Shown here piece after piece: positions 28,866 to 37,955 of a stretch of DNA of 64,000 nt. The DNA is from Nitratireductor aestuarii (GTDB taxonomy: Bacteria; Pseudomonadota; Alphaproteobacteria; Rhizobiales; Rhizobiaceae). The translations under genes and the position numbers were made by a program. Within the stretch, counting starts at the first letter, position 1; each line of letters starts with the position of its first letter. The stretch spans positions 56,875 through 120,874 of the forward strand of contig NZ_BMIF01000012.1 in NCBI RefSeq assembly GCF_014641695.1. Reading direction: 5' to 3'. The notes beneath the pieces were generated by a model. The model was not told the DNA's origin, made no database searches, and saw only the letters and a list, made by a program, of their open reading frames with translations.

Positions 28866-30031
28866 GCCGTGATCACCTCGCGGACGAGGGTCAGATAGGC
28901 GATGGCCTTTTCATCAAGGTTCACGCCGAGGCCCGGCAGGCTGCTCGGCCGAACATGGCCATCTTCGATTGCGTAGGTGGGTTCGGGCACCAGCGGGTCT
29001 GGACCAACGACACCCAGACCGAACAGGAATTCGCCTGCCGGCATGACCTTCTTGGGGTGCAGGCTCGTATGGAAATGAATGCCAGCAGCGGCTTCGAGCT
29101 GCGAGAAGGCAGCCAGGCCGCCAACGTTCACCAGAACGTGGGCCGCCTCGGCAATGGCGGCGATCTGACGGGCCTTGTGCATGCCGCCCACCTTGTAGAG
29201 CTTGATGCAGAACACATCGACCTTGTCGCTGAGCGAGATGGCGTCATCGAGTGTCATCAGGCTCTCGTCCGCCATGATCGGAACACCGCCTGCCGCATCG
29301 CGGATACGTGCGAGCCCCTTGTGGTCGCCTTTCGCGACGGGCTGCTCCAGATAATCCAGCCGGTCGTCGCGCAACGCATTGATGACGCGGAGCGAGGTGG
29401 AGACGGTCCAGCCCGTGTTGGGATCGATGCCGATGGTGACGTCCTCGCCAAACGCTTTGCGGACCGCCTTGAAGTTGGCAACGTCGTACTTCCATCCGCC
29501 CGGATGTCCGGCTTTGAGGCACAGGGTCGTGACGCCAAACTCCTCAACGGCTCGCCGGCATTCTGCAACCATGTCATCGGGCGTGAGCCCGAGACTGACC
29601 GACCATTCCAGCGGAATGCGGTCGTAGCAGCGGCCGCCGAGCAGGTTATAGACCGGCTGACCCAGCGCCTTGCCCATCGCATCGTGCAGCGCGTGATCGA
29701 TCGCTGCGGTCGCCTGGACGTTACCCGGCAAGGAATTCGCCAACATGGCTGAAATGGCAGACGTGTCGAAGATGCTCTTGCCGATCAGGCGCGGCGCGTA
29801 GATATCGCGAATTGCAGCCAGCATGCTGGCGCCGGTGTCCGGCAGGAAATGGCTCGGCGCAATCGGGCGTATCTGCCCATTGCCCACCACGCCATCGGCG
29901 TAGATGCGGACGAGGATCGGCTTTCCAAGCAAGCTGCCCCTGGCGCCGGTATCGTATGGTCCGCTGGAGCCAAGCCTCTGGATTCGACCGGTAAGGTCGG
30001 TGACCAGAACTTCTATGCGATCAATCTTCAA
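28862..30031 (-). CDS. Enolase-superfamily enzyme (MR/MLE family), copy 2
   Basis: 389 residues, clear paralogue of the enzyme at 3494-4669: same CLKA barrel strand, metal ligands in IGIDPNTGW, YLEQPV and IMADESL, then CIKLYKVGG. It begins at TTG with GGGAGGAAGCC just upstream; no in-frame ATG lies near the family N-terminus (MKIDRIEVLVTDL). First gene of the leftward operon with MmgE/PrpD copy 3 and CoA-transferase copy 2. The recurring pairing of this subfamily with MmgE/PrpD proteins in two modules suggests consecutive steps in one type of pathway (inference). Confidence 0.9.
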   Translation of the reverse strand: MKIDRIEVLVTDLTGRIQRLGSSGPYDTGARGSLLGKPILVRIYADGVVGNGQIRPIAPSHFLPDTGASMLAAIRDIYAPRLIGKSIFDTSAISAMLANSLPGNVQATAAIDHALHDAMGKALGQPVYNLLGGRCYDRIPLEWSVSLGLTPDDMVAECRRAVEEFGVTTLCLKAGHPGGWKYDVANFKAVRKAFGEDVTIGIDPNTGWTVSTSLRVINALRDDRLDYLEQPVAKGDHKGLARIRDAAGGVPIMADESLMTLDDAISLSDKVDVFCIKLYKVGGMHKARQIAAIAEAAHVLVNVGGLAAFSQLEAAAGIHFHTSLHPKKVMPAGEFLFGLGVVGPDPLVPEPTYAIEDGHVRPSSLPGLGVNLDEKAIAYLTLVREVITA

Positions 30032-30338
30032 GGCTTCCTCCCAAGCAATCCGATGTTCGTTGACAGAGTTCTAAATTTCCCTTACCGATTTGTCCACATG
30101 GTGATTTCTGTTTTTACTTGATGAAAAATTTCACCATGCAGAATAGTGCTTCGGGAGGAAGCCAGGCAGGAGAAGTTCGTGGGAGATGCGGGGCCGATTT
30201 CGGGCGGGAGCCGAGATCGCTCTAAGGTGAGGATACGTAAGCAAGTCCTGCAAACCTTGATGCTTTAGCCTGCTGTTCTTGCTGTCGCCAGGCGGTTTTC
30301 TTCCTTAGCGCTAGAGGAGACTCTAGGGAGGAAACGGT
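30032..30338. promoter_or_regulatory. Divergent intergenic region with inverted repeats
   Basis: 307 bp between the leftward enolase-superfamily operon and the rightward ABC operon. It contains CATGGTGA-N26-TCACCATG (30097-30104 and 30131-30138) and CTAGAG-GAGA-CTCTAG (30311-30326), the latter just upstream of the RBS of the ATPase gene. The first is the better operator candidate; the IclR encoded at 35607-36416 is the natural binder. No gene is seen. Confidence 0.4.
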
Positions 30339-31166
30339 TTGGGACAACCACCGATCAACAGCACTGGCGAGGCCCGCACAATTCCCGTCATCGAAGCCCG
30401 CGGCGTGGATCATTACTACGAGGGTCAGGGTGGCTGGAACCACGCGCTATCCAATCTCAACCTGACGATTCCGCACGAAGAGTTTCTTTGCATCGTCGGG
30501 CCGAGTGGTTGCGGCAAGAGCACCTTCTTGAAAATCGTGATGGGTCTCCTGAAGCCGATGCGCGGCCAGGTGCTGCTCGAAGGAAAGCCGATCGAGGGGC
30601 CTGGCACTGACCGGGGTGTTGTCTTCCAGGAGCCTGCGCTCTTTGCCTGGCGCACCGTGATCGAGAACGTCGAGTTCGGCCTGCAGATGCAGAAGGTCCC
30701 GAAGGCCGAAGCGCGTCGTCGTGCACAGGAAGTGCTGGATGTCGTTGGCCTCGGCCATGTGACGGACCTTTATCCCTACCAGCTCTCGGGCGGCATGCGG
30801 GCCCGCGTTGCGGTTGCCCGCGCCTGGGCCTTGCGTTCTGCCAATCTTCTGCTGATGGACGAGCCTTTTGCAGCCATCGATGCAATCAACCGCATGGCGC
30901 TTCAGGATTACCTCGTCGACACCTGGATGAAGGATCGGCGCACGGTGATCTACATCACCCATGACATTGACGAAGCCGTCTACCTCGGTGACCGGATCCT
31001 GCTCATGCGTCCGTCGCCGGGTCGTATCGGCAGGTTCTTTGAGGTGAATGCCCCACGGCCGCGGGATCGCAGCAGTGCGGAATTTGCCGAGCTCAAGGGC
31101 CTTATAACGGAGGAAATGCATCGCTTTTCAAGCGAGAATACCAGCATTCAGGAGGACGCCGCGTGA
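30339..31166 (+). CDS. Ssu/Tau-type ABC transporter ATP-binding protein
   Basis: 275 residues: Walker A GPSGCGKST near 54-62, GVVFQEPALFAWRTV (Q-loop of the nitrate/sulfonate/taurine class), signature LSGGMRARVAVARAW, Walker B LLLMDEPFAAIDAINR. It starts at TTG (30339) after GGGAGGAAACGG. Its stop overlaps the GTG of the permease (GTGA). Together with the permease and two NMT1-type binding proteins it forms an importer for an organic anion or a thiamine-precursor-like compound; the class does not fix the ligand. Confidence 0.94.
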   Translation: MGQPPINSTGEARTIPVIEARGVDHYYEGQGGWNHALSNLNLTIPHEEFLCIVGPSGCGKSTFLKIVMGLLKPMRGQVLLEGKPIEGPGTDRGVVFQEPALFAWRTVIENVEFGLQMQKVPKAEARRRAQEVLDVVGLGHVTDLYPYQLSGGMRARVAVARAWALRSANLLLMDEPFAAIDAINRMALQDYLVDTWMKDRRTVIYITHDIDEAVYLGDRILLMRPSPGRIGRFFEVNAPRPRDRSSAEFAELKGLITEEMHRFSSENTSIQEDAA

Positions 31167-32053
31167 TCATCAACACTGAAAGCTCGCTGCCGCCAGGGAC
31201 GATCCAGACCGGCGCCGGTTATTCCAATCCTCCAATGGCGTTCTCTGACTATGAGCGCAGCAAGAAGCGCAAGGAGCAGTTCCGCCGCATTCGGCGCGGA
31301 GCAACCGGCGTCATCGTCGTGTTGCTGCTCTGGCACGTCATGGCCGTGGCCTATAACCTGCAGCTGATCCTGCCGACGCCAATCTCGGTGATCCAGCGGA
31401 TCTACGGCATGCTGACGCTGGACAATACGCGTTGGCTCTATGGCCCCAACGTTTACGTCCATCTTCTGGAAAGCTTGCGGCGCCTGTTGCTTGGTTTCGG
31501 CCTGGCGGCCATCCTGGCGATCCCCTTTGGCCTTCTCGTCGGGCGCATTCGCACGCTACGCGAATACGTCGAGCCGATCATCAAGTCGATTTACCCGATC
31601 CCGGGCATCGCGTGGATTCCGCTGGCGATCCTCTGGTTCGGGCTTGGCGACACTGCTGTTGTGTTCGTGGTCTTCATGACGGCCTTCTTCCCGATGTTCT
31701 TCAACGCGGAAGCGGGCGCCCGTCAGATCAATCCGCTGCTGGTCGATGCGGGGCGCTGCTTTGGCGCAAAGGGCCTGTCGCTCTTCTATCGGGTCATCCT
31801 GCCAGCAACCGTGCCGTACATCACGACGGGACTGCGCATCAGCCTTGGCGGCGCCTGGAAGATGATCGTGGCAGGCGAAATGCTGGCTTCGTCTCAGGGT
31901 GTCGGCTTCATGCTCATGGAAGCACGGTTCCAGTTCCGCGCTGTCGACCTCATGACGGCGATGATCCTGATCAGCATCATCGGCTATCTGACCGAGTATC
32001 TGATTGTTCGGCTTGTCGAAAAACGCACTACGGAAAAATGGGAAGTCCGCTGA
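31163..32053 (+). CDS. Ssu/Tau-type ABC transporter permease
   Basis: 296-residue permease with about six helices. EAA loop DAGRCFGAKGLSLFYRVILPATVPYITTGLRISLGGAW near residues 195-232, as in SsuC/TauC. GTG start overlapping the ATPase stop by 4 bp, RBS AGGAGGACG. The N-terminal 50 residues are a long hydrophilic cytoplasmic tail, which is somewhat longer than usual. Confidence 0.94.
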   Translation: MIINTESSLPPGTIQTGAGYSNPPMAFSDYERSKKRKEQFRRIRRGATGVIVVLLLWHVMAVAYNLQLILPTPISVIQRIYGMLTLDNTRWLYGPNVYVHLLESLRRLLLGFGLAAILAIPFGLLVGRIRTLREYVEPIIKSIYPIPGIAWIPLAILWFGLGDTAVVFVVFMTAFFPMFFNAEAGARQINPLLVDAGRCFGAKGLSLFYRVILPATVPYITTGLRISLGGAWKMIVAGEMLASSQGVGFMLMEARFQFRAVDLMTAMILISIIGYLTEYLIVRLVEKRTTEKWEVR

Positions 32054-32090
32054 CACAATAAGTCTTGCGCCATTTCGGGAGGAGAAGTGC

Positions 32091-33107
32091 ATGGTTAATT
32101 CGAAGACTGGTTTATTCAAAGGGCTCATCACGGCAGCAGCAATCTTTGCAGCTTCCACGGTGGCTCACGCTCAAGGGTCGGGAGACCAGACTCCTGTTCG
32201 CCTGGGATGGCTCAAGGCTAGCCTTTCCACGATCGTTCAGGCGATTGCGGAGCAGAAGGATCTCTACGCCAAGAACGGACTGGATGCGACGATCACCGCC
32301 GTCGGCTCGGGCAATAACGCGTCAGGTATCGAGGCGCTGATGCGCGGAGATTTCGACGTCTATTTCGGGCCGATGTCCGAGATGGCGCGTCTCAATGCAG
32401 TCGCTGTCGAGCAGAAGTCGAACCCGCCGCTGGTGGCCGTGGGTGTGGGCACACCCGGCGCGTCGCACCTCGTGCTGAAGAAGGGTCTTGCCTATGAAGG
32501 CCTGGAAAGCCTGAAGGGCAAGACGATTGGCGTCAGCTCTCCGGGTTCGATCCATCTGATCATGTTCCGGCACTTCCTTGGCGAGCACGACCAGACCACC
32601 GAGGGCCTTGGTTTGAACATCGTCCGCGTTGCCGGAAGCGACATGGTTCCGGCACTTCTGACCGGTCAGATTGACGGCTTCCTGCATTCGCAGCCAACGC
32701 CCGCGATCGCGGTGGCAAATGATGCGGGGTTTGTCGCTATTCCTCCTTCCGAAATGGGAGAGGTTGGGCAATCGCCGACGTCAGCGGTGATGGTCCGTCG
32801 CGACTGGGCAGAGAAGAACCCTGAAGCGGTCAAGAAGGTATTGCGCGCGTTCCGCCAGGCCAGCGAAGCATTCAGCGAAATGTCCGAGGATGAGCTGGTC
32901 GCGATCGCGCAGGAATCCATCGGTGCTGAACCGGAAGTTCTGAAGAGCGCAATTCCCTACGTCAATCCGCGCCTGATGGATGATTTCGAGACGGCAGCCG
33001 ACATTTACTGGAAGACGGAGATCGCGGCGATGAAGGGTCGCGGCGAAATCGTCGAAGAGTACGAAAAGCAGCACATGTTCGACTTCAGCTACGGGAACGG
33101 AAACTAG
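32091..33107 (+). CDS. NMT1/SsuA-type substrate-binding protein, copy 1
   Basis: 338 residues with a Sec signal peptide (MVNSKTGLFKGLITAAAIF..., cut near AHA/QG). Mature N-terminus TPVRLGWLKASLSTIVQAIAEQKDLYAKNGLDATI is typical of the NMT1/SsuA fold. The start at 32091 follows GGGAGGAGAAG. A second, similar binding protein follows 37 bp downstream, so this importer has two ligand-capture proteins. The shared GWL-SLS-I and SQPTPAIA/SQPTPSIA segments show common descent. Confidence 0.92.
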   Translation: MVNSKTGLFKGLITAAAIFAASTVAHAQGSGDQTPVRLGWLKASLSTIVQAIAEQKDLYAKNGLDATITAVGSGNNASGIEALMRGDFDVYFGPMSEMARLNAVAVEQKSNPPLVAVGVGTPGASHLVLKKGLAYEGLESLKGKTIGVSSPGSIHLIMFRHFLGEHDQTTEGLGLNIVRVAGSDMVPALLTGQIDGFLHSQPTPAIAVANDAGFVAIPPSEMGEVGQSPTSAVMVRRDWAEKNPEAVKKVLRAFRQASEAFSEMSEDELVAIAQESIGAEPEVLKSAIPYVNPRLMDDFETAADIYWKTEIAAMKGRGEIVEEYEKQHMFDFSYGNGN

Positions 33108-33144
33108 GAGATCGCTCCATCTTGCGGAGTGAAGGGAGGATATC

Positions 33145-34149
33145 GTGGCAGTGAATTCTTACAGGAGGTTAGTCCTTAAGCTTGGTCTGGCGGCTGCGGT
33201 CGCTGGCGCAACGCTCACGGGCAGTTACGCGCAGAGTGCTGGTGAGCCAACCGAATTGAAGATTGGTTGGCTGCGTTCCAGCCTGTCCTTGATCCTGCAT
33301 CCGATCGCAGTCGAGGAAGGGCTCTACGAAAAGCATGGCATCAAGCCCATCGTGACCGAGGTCAGGTCTGGCGATGGTTCCGTCGGCACACAGACGGTGA
33401 TGATGGGGAATCTGGATGTCTACATCGGCGTCGTCAGTGACGTCGCCAAGCTCAACTCGCATGCGAAGGATGGTGGTCAGCCGCTTCCGCTCACGATCAT
33501 GGCGCTCGGATCACCTGGTGCAACCAATCTGGTGCTGCGCAAGGATCTGCCCTACGACGGTGTTGAGAGCCTGAAGGGCCTGAAGCTCGGCGTCAGTTCG
33601 CTTGGCTCCGCTCACCTGGTGACCTTCCGCCACTTCCTTTCGGAACAGGGGACAACGGTCGAACAGCTCGGAGTTGAGCTGGTCAAGGTGGGCGGCAGCG
33701 ACATGCCACCCGCACTGGTGACCGGCCAGATCGATGGCTTCCTGCATTCCCAGCCGACCCCCTCCATCGCTGAAGCCTCCGGCGCGGGCAAGCTTGTGCT
33801 GGCGCCGAAGGATATGGGCACCGCCGGCAAGTCACCCAACGTCGGTCTTATCGTCTCGCGGGAGTGGCTGGCGAAGAACCAGGACGTCGCCGAGCGTCTG
33901 GTGGCAGTCCACCGCGAAGCCAGTGAGCTCTACAAGACGCTGCCAGACGAGCGCATCGTCGAAATCGCCATGAAGTATCTCGGCGGCGAGCCGGAGCTCA
34001 TCGCGGCTTCCATCCCGGCAGTCGATCCCAGCATCGTCGACCTCAAGGAAGGGGCCGACACTTATTGGGCGGTGGAGATGTCCGCAATGAAGGAACGCGG
34101 CGAAGTTACCGAGTCCTTCGAGCAGGCTGACATGTTCGCCCTCAACTAA
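33145..34149 (+). CDS. NMT1/SsuA-type substrate-binding protein, copy 2
   Basis: 334 residues, GTG start with GGGAGGATATC. Signal peptide MAVNSYRRLVLKLGLAAAVAG with a cut near SYA/QS. Paralogous to copy 1 along the whole length (PTELKIGWLRSSLSLILHPIAVEEGLYEKHG; GQIDGFLHSQPTPSIAEASG). Divergence is enough to suggest a distinct or altered ligand. A hairpin terminator follows the stop, but downstream genes on the same strand may be read by partial read-through. Confidence 0.92.
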   Translation: MAVNSYRRLVLKLGLAAAVAGATLTGSYAQSAGEPTELKIGWLRSSLSLILHPIAVEEGLYEKHGIKPIVTEVRSGDGSVGTQTVMMGNLDVYIGVVSDVAKLNSHAKDGGQPLPLTIMALGSPGATNLVLRKDLPYDGVESLKGLKLGVSSLGSAHLVTFRHFLSEQGTTVEQLGVELVKVGGSDMPPALVTGQIDGFLHSQPTPSIAEASGAGKLVLAPKDMGTAGKSPNVGLIVSREWLAKNQDVAERLVAVHREASELYKTLPDERIVEIAMKYLGGEPELIAASIPAVDPSIVDLKEGADTYWAVEMSAMKERGEVTESFEQADMFALN

Positions 34150-34156
34150 CCCGATC

Positions 34157-34186
34157 AAGGTCCCGTTCCCGCGGGACCTTCTTTTT
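34157..34186 (+). terminator. Rho-independent terminator
   Basis: 9-bp perfect stem AAGGTCCCG/CGGGACCTT, loop TTCCCG, followed by CTTTTT. It sits 8 bp after the stop of the second binding protein and 16 bp before the next gene, so it likely attenuates rather than ends the operon. Confidence 0.8.
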
Positions 34187-34201
34187 GCTGCGGAAGATGA
34201 C

Positions 34202-35590
34202 ATGGTGCATGTGGATTTGGGTGAACTTTCGCGCAGGCTGGCCGAGCATGTGGTTCAAACAGACTCGCTGCCGAACAGGGAGCTGCTTACCGCCCAGGCA
34301 TCGCTGATCGACGCGGTTGCGGTCTCCATTGCAGCAAGTACTCTGACTCCAGCCGCCAGGCCCTTCCTCGAAGTCGCGATGGAAACCAGCCATGGCGCAT
34401 CCGCCATTATAGGTTTCGGAGAACGGTGTTCTGCGCCCATGGCAGCGTGGGTGAACGGCGCTCTTGCCCATGGCATCGACTATGAAGACACCCATGACTC
34501 GGCAATCGCGCATCCGCATGCAGCAGCGATTGCAGCAGCCCTTGCGATCGTTGACTACCGCGCAGATGCCATCTCCGGCACGGAGCTTTTGACGGCAATC
34601 GGATTGGCGGGCGACCTGGTGTGCAGAATTGCAGCCAGCTTTGACGTCAGCCCCGACACTTTTGGCTGGCACGTCACACCGTGGCTCGGCGTCTTTGGAG
34701 CAGCCACGGCTGCAGGCAAGTTGCTAAAGCTCGATGCCAATCAGATGATCGCCGCCTGGTCGCTCTCCATGAGCCAGATGGCCTCCTTCGGGGAGCTGAA
34801 ATACTCGCCTTTGTCCGACGTGCGTTCGGTCCGGGACGCCTTCGCTGCCAAGGCGGGCGTGCTGGGTGCGATGCTCGCCGCCCGCAACGTTCGGGGTTAC
34901 GACGAACCGCTGGGAGGCAAGGCAGGCTTCCTCAACGGGGTCGCCCGCAATCAATATCAGCCCGCGAGGATCCTGGAAGATCTAGGGGAAAAATTTCTTG
35001 GTGCGGAAGTAAGTTTCAAGCCGTGGCCTGCCTGTCGTGGCACCCATGCCTATATCGAAGCGGGCATCGCGATTTCCCGAATGCCCGGGTTCGATGCTTC
35101 CAAGGTTGACGAGATCGAGGTCGTCATCAACCAGAAGAACGAAATGCTCTGCGTGCCGGAAGAAATCAAACGCGCACCTGAGAATGCGATCGGCGCCAAG
35201 TTCAGCATCCCCTTCACGCTTGCTACAGCCCTGGTGAAGGGAGAGGTGGCGATCGCTTCCTTTGAGCCTGACGCTTTGCAAGATCCAAAAATTCTCTCGG
35301 TCGCTGCCAAGGTTCGCCACCGGTTGGACCCGAACATTCCGCTGCGGGCGACCACCAAGGGAAGCGTCACGGTGAGGGCAGGGAAGGACGAGTTTTCTCA
35401 CTCCGTCGAAAAGGCCCTGGGTCACCCGGAGAAGCCGCTTGGCCCTGCAGAGCACAAGGCGAAGTTTGATGATTGCCTCAGCTATGCGGCGAGGCCATTT
35501 TCAGACAAGACGCGGACGCAACTGTGGGAATGTCTGAACCAGCTTCACACGCTCAACGATGCGCGCAAAATGACAGCGCTTCTGGCTTAG
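34202..35590 (+). CDS. MmgE/PrpD family protein, copy 4
   Basis: 462 residues. Family segments: GIDYEDTHDSAIAHPHAAAIAAA near 88-110, FGWHVTPWLGVFGAATAAG near 155-172, and VRSVRDAFAAKAGVLGAMLA near 205-225. The last differs from copies 1 and 3, which have KRFH-GKAA; Arg-Asp replaces the first Lys. It is the most diverged of the four copies in the window. GGAAG precedes the ATG. It lies between the transporter operon and the IclR gene and would process the compound brought in by the ABC system (inference). Confidence 0.87.
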   Translation: MVHVDLGELSRRLAEHVVQTDSLPNRELLTAQASLIDAVAVSIAASTLTPAARPFLEVAMETSHGASAIIGFGERCSAPMAAWVNGALAHGIDYEDTHDSAIAHPHAAAIAAALAIVDYRADAISGTELLTAIGLAGDLVCRIAASFDVSPDTFGWHVTPWLGVFGAATAAGKLLKLDANQMIAAWSLSMSQMASFGELKYSPLSDVRSVRDAFAAKAGVLGAMLAARNVRGYDEPLGGKAGFLNGVARNQYQPARILEDLGEKFLGAEVSFKPWPACRGTHAYIEAGIAISRMPGFDASKVDEIEVVINQKNEMLCVPEEIKRAPENAIGAKFSIPFTLATALVKGEVAIASFEPDALQDPKILSVAAKVRHRLDPNIPLRATTKGSVTVRAGKDEFSHSVEKALGHPEKPLGPAEHKAKFDDCLSYAARPFSDKTRTQLWECLNQLHTLNDARKMTALLA

Positions 35591-35606
35591 AGATGGAGGT
35601 GTTTGA

Positions 35607-36416
35607 TTGAGCGAAGTCGTCGAACCTGACGTAAGCGATCAGGAACGTCCTTACCGCATCGCCGTCCTGGACAAGGCGATGCTGGTCCTCGACACCTTTG
35701 TGCGACACGGACCGGTTCTCTCGCTGGGAGAAATCTCCGCGCTGACCGGCATCAACGTCAGCACGACCATGCGGCTGCTCGTCAACCTGCGCTACCATGG
35801 CATGGTCGCGAGGAGCGAAGACAATGGCAAATACAGCCTGGGCTATCGGCTTCTCACCTTTGCCGACGCAGCGCGGGGACGTTCGAGCCTGGTGGAATTC
35901 GCCTTGCCGGCCATGCGGGACCTGACGCGGGAGTTCAATGAAACATCGGTGCTGAGTGTCCGGTCAGGGGATCACCGGATCGACCTCGAACAGGTGGTGG
36001 GCAACCAGACTGTTCGCCGTGTCCTGACTCTCGGACAGCCGAAGTCGCTCTATTCAGGCGCGGCCAGCCGCGTGCTTCTTGCCGGCTTCAGCGCCAAAGA
36101 ACTGCAGAGCTATCTCGAGCGGGTGCCGCTGGTGAAAATTGCGACGGACACGATCATCGATCCTGAGGTGCTGAAAGCCTCTCTCATCGAGATTCGCGCC
36201 AGCGGTTATGCCTGGAGCAAGCAGGAACAGGCTGACAACAGCGGCGCGGGCGTTGTGGCGCCGATCCTCGGTGTGCGCGGCGAAATCATTGCCGCTCTCG
36301 GCATTTCCGTTCCGCAGTTCAGGTTTACCAACGAACTGCGAGACCGCCTCATTCCAGCTGTCAAAAAGGCGGCGGAGAGTGTCAGCGCGCGCATCAGCAT
36401 GTCCACCGGCACCTGA
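35607..36416 (+). CDS. IclR-family transcriptional regulator 2
   Basis: 269 residues; wHTH in residues about 15-80, effector domain after. TTG start with GGAGG 7 bp upstream, 16 bp after the MmgE/PrpD stop, so last gene of the rightward operon. It is the sister of the IclR at 16802-17599, and both sit as the final gene of an operon that carries CoA-ester or MmgE/PrpD functions. Probable autoregulator and controller of the divergent promoters at 30032-30338 (inference). Confidence 0.92.
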   Translation: MSEVVEPDVSDQERPYRIAVLDKAMLVLDTFVRHGPVLSLGEISALTGINVSTTMRLLVNLRYHGMVARSEDNGKYSLGYRLLTFADAARGRSSLVEFALPAMRDLTREFNETSVLSVRSGDHRIDLEQVVGNQTVRRVLTLGQPKSLYSGAASRVLLAGFSAKELQSYLERVPLVKIATDTIIDPEVLKASLIEIRASGYAWSKQEQADNSGAGVVAPILGVRGEIIAALGISVPQFRFTNELRDRLIPAVKKAAESVSARISMSTGT

Positions 36417-36587
36417 TGAGGCTGCTAAGCCAGAGGCAGAAGCGCACCACGCCATGCCATCCCAGGACTCATTCTTTCTGTACTTATCCAATGCAGTCAG
36501 TATAGGGATATCCTCGTTGGACACCGCGCCCGCTGGCGGCCGGTTCAGAACCATTTTGACCTCAAGACTGCACAGGGGGGCGATCTT

Positions 36588-37874
36588 TTGACCGTTATCA
36601 TTTCAGGCGCCGGAATTGCCGGTTTGGCATTAGCCCTTTCATGCCATCAGGCAAACATTCCTTTCCTGATCTTTGAAAAAGCCCCTGAACTGCAGCCTCT
36701 GGGCGTCGGCATTAACCTGCAGCCGCACGCTGTCCGCGAGTTGTTCGAGCTCGGCCTGGAGAACCGCCTGGATGAGATCGGCGTCCGCACCAAGGAACTG
36801 GTGTATTTTTCCAAGACCGGCAAGAAGATCTGGGATGAGCCACGCGGCGTCTACGCCGGCTACAAGTGGCCGCAATATTCGCTTCACAGGGGCGAGTTGC
36901 AGATGCTGCTTTACCGTCGACTCATCGAGCTCGGCTACAAGGTTCAGCTCAATAGCTCGGTGACCAGGGTCCTCTCAATGTCCGATTCCGAGGTGACGGT
37001 CGAGCTTGTTTCGCCTGAAGGCACAGAGACCGTGTCGGGTCAGGTGCTGGTCGCAGCAGACGGCATCCATTCCGTCCTACGCAAGCGTCTGGCTCCCCAT
37101 GAGGGAGACCCGGTGTGGAACGGCGCCGTGCTCTGGCGCGGCACTTCCCTTGCCCGGCCTTTCCTCGGCGGCGATACGATCGCCTATGCTGGCCATGCCT
37201 CGCAGAAGTTCGTGACCTATCCGATCGCGCCTGCCAATGCGGATGGGCTCGTCCTCATCAACTGGATTGCCGAGCTCAATGTCGGCGTGGAAGACCGCCG
37301 GCGCGGAACGGCTTACAATCAGGAAGCAGACTTCGCTGACTTCTTCCCGAAATTCGAGCAGTGGAACTTTGACTGGCTCGATATTCCGGACCTCATGCTG
37401 CAGCGCCAGCAATGCTACGAATATCCGATGGTGGACCGCGATCCTCTGGAGCGCTGGACCGATGGGCTGATGACCCTGCTGGGCGACGCGGCCCATCCCA
37501 TGTATCCGATCGGCTCGAACGGTGCTTCCCAGGCTATCCTGGACGCCCGCGTGCTCGTGCGCGAGTTCCTGAAGCATGGTGTTACGCGCGATGCGCTTCT
37601 GGCCTACGAGGCTGAACGTCGTCCGGCGACCAACCGTCTCGTGCTTGCCAATCGTGGCAATGGCCCCGACCAGGTCATGCAGATCGTGGAAGAGCGCTGC
37701 GCCGGTGTGTTCAATGATATCTCCGAGGTGCTGACGCGCCAGGAGCTTGAAGGGATCGCCGAGCAGTACAAGCAGTTCGCCGGCATGCAGGTTCAGGAAC
37801 TGAACGACAGGCCCAGCATCATCACTGAAGAACTGCTAGAGACCTCGGATCTAGAGCAGCGGGAAACGGCCTGA
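36588..37874 (+). CDS. FAD-dependent monooxygenase, PhzS/salicylate-hydroxylase-like (group A)
   Basis: 428 residues. FAD dinucleotide motif VIISGAGIAGLALALSCHQ at 3-20, DG motif VLVAADGIHSVLR near 160, and GD motif LLGDAAHPMYPIGSNGASQAILDA near 300-320, all typical single-component aromatic hydroxylases that use NAD(P)H and O2. The PIGSNGASQA variant is shared with PhzS and 3-hydroxybenzoate 6-hydroxylase types. TTG start (36588) with a GGGGGG-type RBS. It stands alone between two regulators; it may hydroxylate or decarboxylatively hydroxylate the compound handled by the TRAP/meta-cleavage genes downstream. Confidence 0.87.
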   Translation: MTVIISGAGIAGLALALSCHQANIPFLIFEKAPELQPLGVGINLQPHAVRELFELGLENRLDEIGVRTKELVYFSKTGKKIWDEPRGVYAGYKWPQYSLHRGELQMLLYRRLIELGYKVQLNSSVTRVLSMSDSEVTVELVSPEGTETVSGQVLVAADGIHSVLRKRLAPHEGDPVWNGAVLWRGTSLARPFLGGDTIAYAGHASQKFVTYPIAPANADGLVLINWIAELNVGVEDRRRGTAYNQEADFADFFPKFEQWNFDWLDIPDLMLQRQQCYEYPMVDRDPLERWTDGLMTLLGDAAHPMYPIGSNGASQAILDARVLVREFLKHGVTRDALLAYEAERRPATNRLVLANRGNGPDQVMQIVEERCAGVFNDISEVLTRQELEGIAEQYKQFAGMQVQELNDRPSIITEELLETSDLEQRETA

Positions 37875-37955
37875 CGCGCGTTCCCGTGCGAGAGTTTGCA
37901 GCGGAGCGGTGATGCTCCGCTGTTGCGGCGCAACAGGTTCGTTAGAGTGCTCTGC

